From positions 1 to 17,332 of the forward strand of contig JADFQH010000023.1 in the NCBI GenBank assembly GCA_022561895.1: 17,332 nt of DNA. The letters run 5' to 3'. The stretch's first letter is position 1. Each line of letters opens with the position of its first letter. The stretch is from Methanobacteriota archaeon (GTDB lineage Archaea > Halobacteriota > Halobacteria > Halobacteriales > Halalkalicoccaceae). Position numbers and translations under genes: made by a program. Positions 13,355 through 17,332 of the stretch are shown here, piece by piece. The notes below the pieces were generated by a model. It saw only the letters and a program-made list of their open reading frames with translations. It did not search any database and was not told the DNA's origin.

Positions 13355-15627
13355 TGGGGCCTGAGTACGTCAGAGAGGCGGACCGGGAGCTCGATGCGGC
13401 CTACGAGGAGCCGATGAGCCTCGCCGAGTACGTCGATCGCCTGTTCGAAAAGCCCTCGATCGGTGCGCATGCCTCGAAGTATCTGCTGAACGCGATCGAA
13501 GCCGCGGACACGCGAACCGTTATCGAGGAGGGCGAAGAGCGCGAGCGCTATCGATTCTTCGACGATCCGCACAACGACGGCGAGCACGCGATCCTCGGCA
13601 ACACGATGGTGCTCAACACCTTTGTCGATGACCTGCGCTCGATCGCGGCGGGTCGGGGGAAAGAAGAGAAGATCATCTGGTTCGATGGTCCTACGGCCAC
13701 CGGCAAATCCGAGCTAAAACGGTGTCTCGTAAACGGACTTCGGGAGTACTCGAAAACGCCCGAGGGACGGCGATACACCGTCGAGTGGAACATCGCAAGC
13801 GCCGAAGATGCACCCGGACTGACCTACGGCGACGTCTCCCGTGTCGACGAGGACAGCTGGTATCAGAGTCCAGTCCAGTCGAACCCGCTTTCGGTGTTCC
13901 CCGAACCGGTCCGTGAGGGAATTATCGAAGACCTGGACACGGAACACCGCGATCATACGCCGACCCGCGCCGAGACGAATCTCGATCCGTTCTGTCGAGA
14001 GGCGTACGAATACCTCGAAAAACGCTACCGTCGGGAGGGTGTTGCCGACCTCTTCTCTGCGGTGACCGACTCGCGCCACCTGCGGGTGTCGAACTACGTG
14101 GTGGACGTGGGCCAAGGGATCGGCGTGCTTCACTCCGAAGACGACGGCCGACCCAAAGAACGCCTCGTGGGCAGTTGGATGTCAGGCATGCTCCAGAAGC
14201 TCGATTCACGCGGGCGAAAGAACCCGCAGGCCTTTAGCTACGACGGGGTGCTCTCGCAAGGAAACGGGCTGCTGACCATCGTCGAGGACGCGACTCAGCA
14301 CGCGGACTTGCTTCAGAAGCTGCTCAACGTGCCCGACGAACGGCACGTTAAGCTGGATAAAGCAATTGGAATGGACGTCGATACGCAGCTCCTGATCATT
14401 TCCAATCCTGATCTCGACGCACAGCTGAACCAGCACGCCGATAGAAACGGTGCGGATCCGTTGCGAGCGCTCAAACGCCGACTCGACCGACACGAGTTCG
14501 GCTATCTGACGAACCTCCGACTGGAGTGTGAGCTGATCCACCGCGAACTCACCGGTGAGACGGCGATCTGGGAGGGAACCGACGGCGAGGAGCTGCGTGA
14601 GCGGGTGCGCGCGCCGCTTTCGATTCGTGTCGGCGAACGCGGCGATCGGGTCCGAACACGAGAGATCGCACCCCATGCGGTCGAGGCGGCAGCGCTCTAC
14701 AGCGTGGTCTCTCGACTGGATCGGGACGATCTTCCCGAGGGGCTCTCGTTGGTCGAGAAGGCACTGTTGTTCGATCAGGGCTATCTTCGGGACGGCGACG
14801 AACGGATCGAGACTGAAGCGTTCGATTTCGATCCGAACGCCGACGACGGCGTTCACGGCATTCCCGTTACGTTTACCCGGGACGTAATCGCGGAGCTGCT
14901 CAACACGCCACAGGATCGAAGCCATCCCGAACTAGTGGTCGAGAACGTGCTCATGCCACGGGACATTCTCAACGGGATGGCCGAGCGCCTCCACGATGCG
15001 CCGATGTTCTCGCGTGCCGAGCGCCGCGAGTTCGAGGATCGGCTCGTCTCCGTGAAAAATCACGTCTTCAGCGGGCAGGAGACCGACGTGATCGACGCGA
15101 TTATGCACGAAAAACGGGTCGAGGAAGAAACCGTCGAGGAGTACGTCGAGCACGTGTATGCATGGGCGACGGATGGAGTAGTGAACACCGATCAGGGCGA
15201 AAGCGAGCCGGACCCCTTGAAGATGAAGGTGTTCGAGATCGAGCATCTCGGCCGGTTCAGCGAACACGAGTACGACGGAACGACCCCGATGCCACCGGTC
15301 AGAACGTTCCGCAGGGAGCGGATCATCACGGCGCTAAACCGCCATGCGTGGCAGCACCGAACCGAGGATTTCGCGATCGACGAAGTGAACCTCCTCGAAA
15401 TCCCCGTGATCGGCGACGTGCTCGAAACGCACGGCTGGAGCGACGTTGCCCGTATCTACGAGGACTTCGATCCAGAACAGTGGGACGACCCACCGGCGAA
15501 CACCGAGACAGCGACGGTCAAAGCCCGGACGATCGATACTCTGAGTTCGGAGTTCGGCTACTCGCGGGCGTCGGCCGAGCTTACCAGTAGGCATGTCATG
15601 GGACAGGTGAGCTACCGATGGGACTGA
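13351..15627 (+). CDS. PrkA-type AAA+ protein kinase, second divergent paralog
   Basis: A 758-residue AAA+ protein related to PrkA but clearly different from its neighbour. The P-loop is GPTATGKS (113-120) instead of GPVGSGKS. Other segments are RYRFFDDPHNDGEHAILGN (67-85), YTVEWNIASAEDAPGLTYGD, NYVVDVGQGIGVLHSEDDG, QAFSYDGVLSQGNGLLTIVE, and GIPVTFTRDVIAELL (503-517), which corresponds to GISPRFIGDEIAEAI in the first paralog. The C-terminal end ASAELTSRHVMGQVSYRWD is family-specific. The start is one of two adjacent ATGs overlapping the prkA1 stop; a GGAGGTG lies upstream, but 20 bases away. Both motor motifs look intact, so it is probably not a dead copy. I infer that the two PrkAs form a heteromeric ring or divide substrates. 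It overlaps the VWA gene by 10 bp. Confidence 0.88.
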   Translation: MMGPEYVREADRELDAAYEEPMSLAEYVDRLFEKPSIGAHASKYLLNAIEAADTRTVIEEGEERERYRFFDDPHNDGEHAILGNTMVLNTFVDDLRSIAAGRGKEEKIIWFDGPTATGKSELKRCLVNGLREYSKTPEGRRYTVEWNIASAEDAPGLTYGDVSRVDEDSWYQSPVQSNPLSVFPEPVREGIIEDLDTEHRDHTPTRAETNLDPFCREAYEYLEKRYRREGVADLFSAVTDSRHLRVSNYVVDVGQGIGVLHSEDDGRPKERLVGSWMSGMLQKLDSRGRKNPQAFSYDGVLSQGNGLLTIVEDATQHADLLQKLLNVPDERHVKLDKAIGMDVDTQLLIISNPDLDAQLNQHADRNGADPLRALKRRLDRHEFGYLTNLRLECELIHRELTGETAIWEGTDGEELRERVRAPLSIRVGERGDRVRTREIAPHAVEAAALYSVVSRLDRDDLPEGLSLVEKALLFDQGYLRDGDERIETEAFDFDPNADDGVHGIPVTFTRDVIAELLNTPQDRSHPELVVENVLMPRDILNGMAERLHDAPMFSRAERREFEDRLVSVKNHVFSGQETDVIDAIMHEKRVEEETVEEYVEHVYAWATDGVVNTDQGESEPDPLKMKVFEIEHLGRFSEHEYDGTTPMPPVRTFRRERIITALNRHAWQHRTEDFAIDEVNLLEIPVIGDVLETHGWSDVARIYEDFDPEQWDDPPANTETATVKARTIDTLSSEFGYSRASAELTSRHVMGQVSYRWD
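15605..15610 (+). promoter_or_regulatory. ribosome binding site of the DUF444 gene
   Basis: AGGTGA, complementary to the archaeal 16S 3' end, lies 7 bases before the ATG at 15618 and inside prkA2. It supports this start and re-initiation within the operon. Confidence 0.55.
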
Positions 15628-16928
15628 GGGACGACCTCGAACGGTATCGCGAGGTCGGCGACAAGCGCCGCCAGGACTTAGCGGAGTTCATTCAGTACGG
15701 TGATCTCGGGCAGGGCGGGGAGATCAATATTCCGATCAAGATCGTCTCGCTCCCCGAGTTCGCCTACGACCAGCTCGATCAGGGCGGGGTCGGGCAGGGC
15801 AACGGTGGAACGCCCGAACCCGGCGATCCGGTCGGCCAGCCACAGCCCCAGCCCGGCGACGGCGACGAGGGCGAGGCCGGCGAGGAGGCGGGCGACCACG
15901 AGTACTACGAGATGGACCCCGAGGAGTTCGCCCAAGAACTCGACGAGGAGCTAGGACTGGATCTCGAACCCAAGGGAAAGAAGGTCGAAACCGAAGAGGA
16001 GGGCGATCTCACGGACCGGACGAGAACGGGTCCGGACAGCACACTCGATGTCGAGCGGCTGTTCAAGCAAGGGTTAAAGCGAAAGCTCGCGATGGAGTTC
16101 GACGAGGAGTACGTCCGCGAACTCCTGTGTGTCGAGGCGATCACCCCGAGGGAGGCGTTCACCTATGCGCGCGAAAATCACGTCCCCGTCTCGAAAGCGT
16201 GGATCGACGACGCCTTCGAAGGGATTCCTGATGAGGATCGCGGGCGCTGGAAGAGTATCGAGGAGATGGAGGCGAACGTCGAGAGCGAGCCACTCAGCCA
16301 ACGAATCCGCCGCGAGGGGATCGGCCACATTCCGTTCCGAAAGGAAGACGAGCGCTATCGCTACCCGGAGGTCGTCACGAAACCCCAGCACAACGTCGTC
16401 GTCGTCAATATTCGGGACGTTTCGGGGAGCATGCGCGAGGACAAACGCGAACTCGTCGAGCGCACGTTCACCCCGCTCGATTGGTATCTGACGGGGAAGT
16501 ACGACACTGCGGAGTTCGTTTACATCGCCCACGACGCGACCGCATGGGAGGTCGAACGCGAGGACTTTTTCGGGATTCGCTCGGGCGGTGGGACGAAGAT
16601 CTCCTCGGCATACGAACTCGCTGCTGCGATCTTGGACGAGGAGTACCCGTGGCGCGAGTGGAACCGATACGTGTTTGCCGCCGGGGATAGCGAGAACTCC
16701 TCGAACGATACCGAAGAGCGCGTGATCCCGATGATGGAGCAGATAGACGCGAATCTGCATGCCTACGTCGAGACCCAGCCATCGGGTAGTGCAATCAACG
16801 CAACGCACGCCGAGGAGGTCAAACGGCGGTTGGGTGATCGGGAGAACGTCGCGGTTGCCTACGTTTCCGGACCCGAGGACGTGACGCGGGCGATCTACGA
16901 GATACTCAGTACGGAGGACGACTCATGA
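15618..16928 (+). CDS. DUF444 (YeaH-like) von Willebrand factor A protein
   Basis: A 436-residue soluble protein, homolog of E. coli YeaH. Residues 1-50 are conserved (DKRRQDLAEFIQYGDLG, then GEINIPIKIVSLPEF). Residues 56-98 are a Gly/Pro/Gln-rich acidic linker typical of disordered tethers. The C-terminal half is a VWA domain with a complete metal-ion-dependent adhesion site: DVSGS (267-271) after VVVNIR, Thr326 in GGGTKISSAY, and Asp357 in FAAGDSENSS. VWA proteins often act as adaptors for AAA+ motors (as in ViaA with RavA, or ChlD with ChlI), so a substrate-adaptor role for the two upstream PrkAs is inferred. In E. coli, yeaG and yeaH are co-transcribed during nitrogen starvation. The start is set by the AGGTGA binding site; the stop overlaps the SpoVR gene by 4 bp. 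Confidence 0.88.
   Translation: MGLRDDLERYREVGDKRRQDLAEFIQYGDLGQGGEINIPIKIVSLPEFAYDQLDQGGVGQGNGGTPEPGDPVGQPQPQPGDGDEGEAGEEAGDHEYYEMDPEEFAQELDEELGLDLEPKGKKVETEEEGDLTDRTRTGPDSTLDVERLFKQGLKRKLAMEFDEEYVRELLCVEAITPREAFTYARENHVPVSKAWIDDAFEGIPDEDRGRWKSIEEMEANVESEPLSQRIRREGIGHIPFRKEDERYRYPEVVTKPQHNVVVVNIRDVSGSMREDKRELVERTFTPLDWYLTGKYDTAEFVYIAHDATAWEVEREDFFGIRSGGGTKISSAYELAAAILDEEYPWREWNRYVFAAGDSENSSNDTEERVIPMMEQIDANLHAYVETQPSGSAINATHAEEVKRRLGDRENVAVAYVSGPEDVTRAIYEILSTEDDS
16913..16917 (+). promoter_or_regulatory. ribosome binding site of the SpoVR gene
   Basis: GGAGG lies 7 bases before the ATG at 16925 and inside the DUF444 gene. It fixes the start of SpoVR and shows that the last gene of the cluster is translated by SD-led re-initiation. 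Confidence 0.6.
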
Positions 16929-17332
16929 CCACGAACCACCACGCCCAACGCATCGCGGCCGACCTCGAAGAGCCGGTGAAAAAGGCGAACGAACTGGCGC
17001 GAAAGCTCGGTCTTGCACCCTATCCGGTGAACTACTGGATCGTCGACAACGACGAGATGAACCAGCTGATCGCATATGACGGGTTCCAGACGCGCTATCC
17101 ACACTGGCGCTGGGGGATGAAGTTCGATCGGCAGCAGAAAACCAACCAGTTTCTCGGTGGAAAGGCGTTCGAGCTGGTGAACAACGACGATCCATCGAAC
17201 GCTTTCTTACAGGAATCGAATTCGCTTGCGGACCAGAAAGCCGTGATCACCCACGTCGAGGCACACGCTGATTTCTTTGCGAACAACCGTTGGTTCGGGC
17301 TGTTTACGGGCGACGAACCGGGATCGAGCCCG
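16925..17332 (+). CDS. SpoVR/YcgB family protein, 3' end cut by the window
   Basis: The first 136 residues of a SpoVR (YcgB) family protein; family members are usually well over 400 residues, so most is beyond the edge. It begins MTTNHHAQRIAADLEEPVKK. The hallmarks are APYPVNYWIVDNDEMNQLIA, YDGFQTRYPHWRWGMKFD (67-84), FELVNNDDPSNAFLQESNS and QKAVITHVEAHADFFANNRW. The histidines of HVEAHADF and the FLQESN motif are conserved in the family and suggest a metal-binding catalytic core, although no activity is established to my knowledge. B. subtilis SpoVR affects the spore cortex, but this archaeon makes no spores, so the role must be the older stress function shared with yeaG-yeaH-ycgB. The 4-bp overlap with DUF444 and a good GGAGG support the start. 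Confidence 0.88.
   Translation, partial: MTTNHHAQRIAADLEEPVKKANELARKLGLAPYPVNYWIVDNDEMNQLIAYDGFQTRYPHWRWGMKFDRQQKTNQFLGGKAFELVNNDDPSNAFLQESNSLADQKAVITHVEAHADFFANNRWFGLFTGDEPGSSP

Noticed and set aside
15788..15912. tandem repeat in the Gly/Pro/Gln-rich part of the DUF444 gene
   Set aside because: The codons vary and no exact unit recurs; it reads as a disordered protein linker, not a DNA repeat.

Overview
The window is chromosomal DNA from a halophilic archaeon (class Halobacteria). The proteins are rich in Asp and Glu. Promoters consist of an archaeal TATA element about 27 bp before very short or absent leaders. Several genes belong to families found mainly or only in haloarchaea (TbsP/DUF5821, DUF5820, UPF0179, DUF63, the tandem PrkA pair). 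The genus cannot be fixed from the sequence. There are no transposases, integrases, CRISPR repeats or rRNA genes, so this looks like core chromosome with a few accessory traits.

Layout. (1) 2-4115, plus strand: the 3' part of a CHAT/caspase-like protein, then the sugar-metabolism regulator TbsP, then a large YcaO protein with an N-terminal zinc-binding region and a C-terminal PxPxP tail. (2) 4118-5782, minus strand: a DUF63 membrane protein and a Mut7-C RNase-like zinc-ribbon protein, converging on YcaO with a 2-bp gap. (3) 5886-6247: an unannotated 37-residue zinc-finger microprotein (plus) and a tRNA-Leu(CAA) (minus). (4) 6433-8554, plus strand: ATP-type PEP carboxykinase, preceded by a TrmB-like operator, and a DUF309 protein carrying an in-frame palindromic insert. 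(5) 8551-10844, minus strand: tryptophanase, UPF0179 and DUF5820. (6) 10845-11284: a gene-free region with AT-rich promoter candidates and a possible structured leader. (7) 11285-17332, plus strand: a tightly overlapping operon of two divergent PrkA AAA+ kinases, a DUF444/YeaH von Willebrand A protein and the start of a SpoVR/YcgB protein.

How the genes work together. The last operon is the haloarchaeal form of the bacterial yeaG-yeaH-ycgB stress/starvation module, but with two non-identical PrkA subunits; translational coupling suggests a fixed-ratio complex. TbsP and PckA both belong to the gluconeogenesis/glycolysis control circuit known in Haloferax, and a TACT-N7-GAGT element before pckA suggests TrmB control of that gene. 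The most novel candidates are the zinc-finger microprotein, the palindromic insert inside the DUF309 protein, the apparently orphan YcaO enzyme with azoline-type features, and the twin-PrkA operon.
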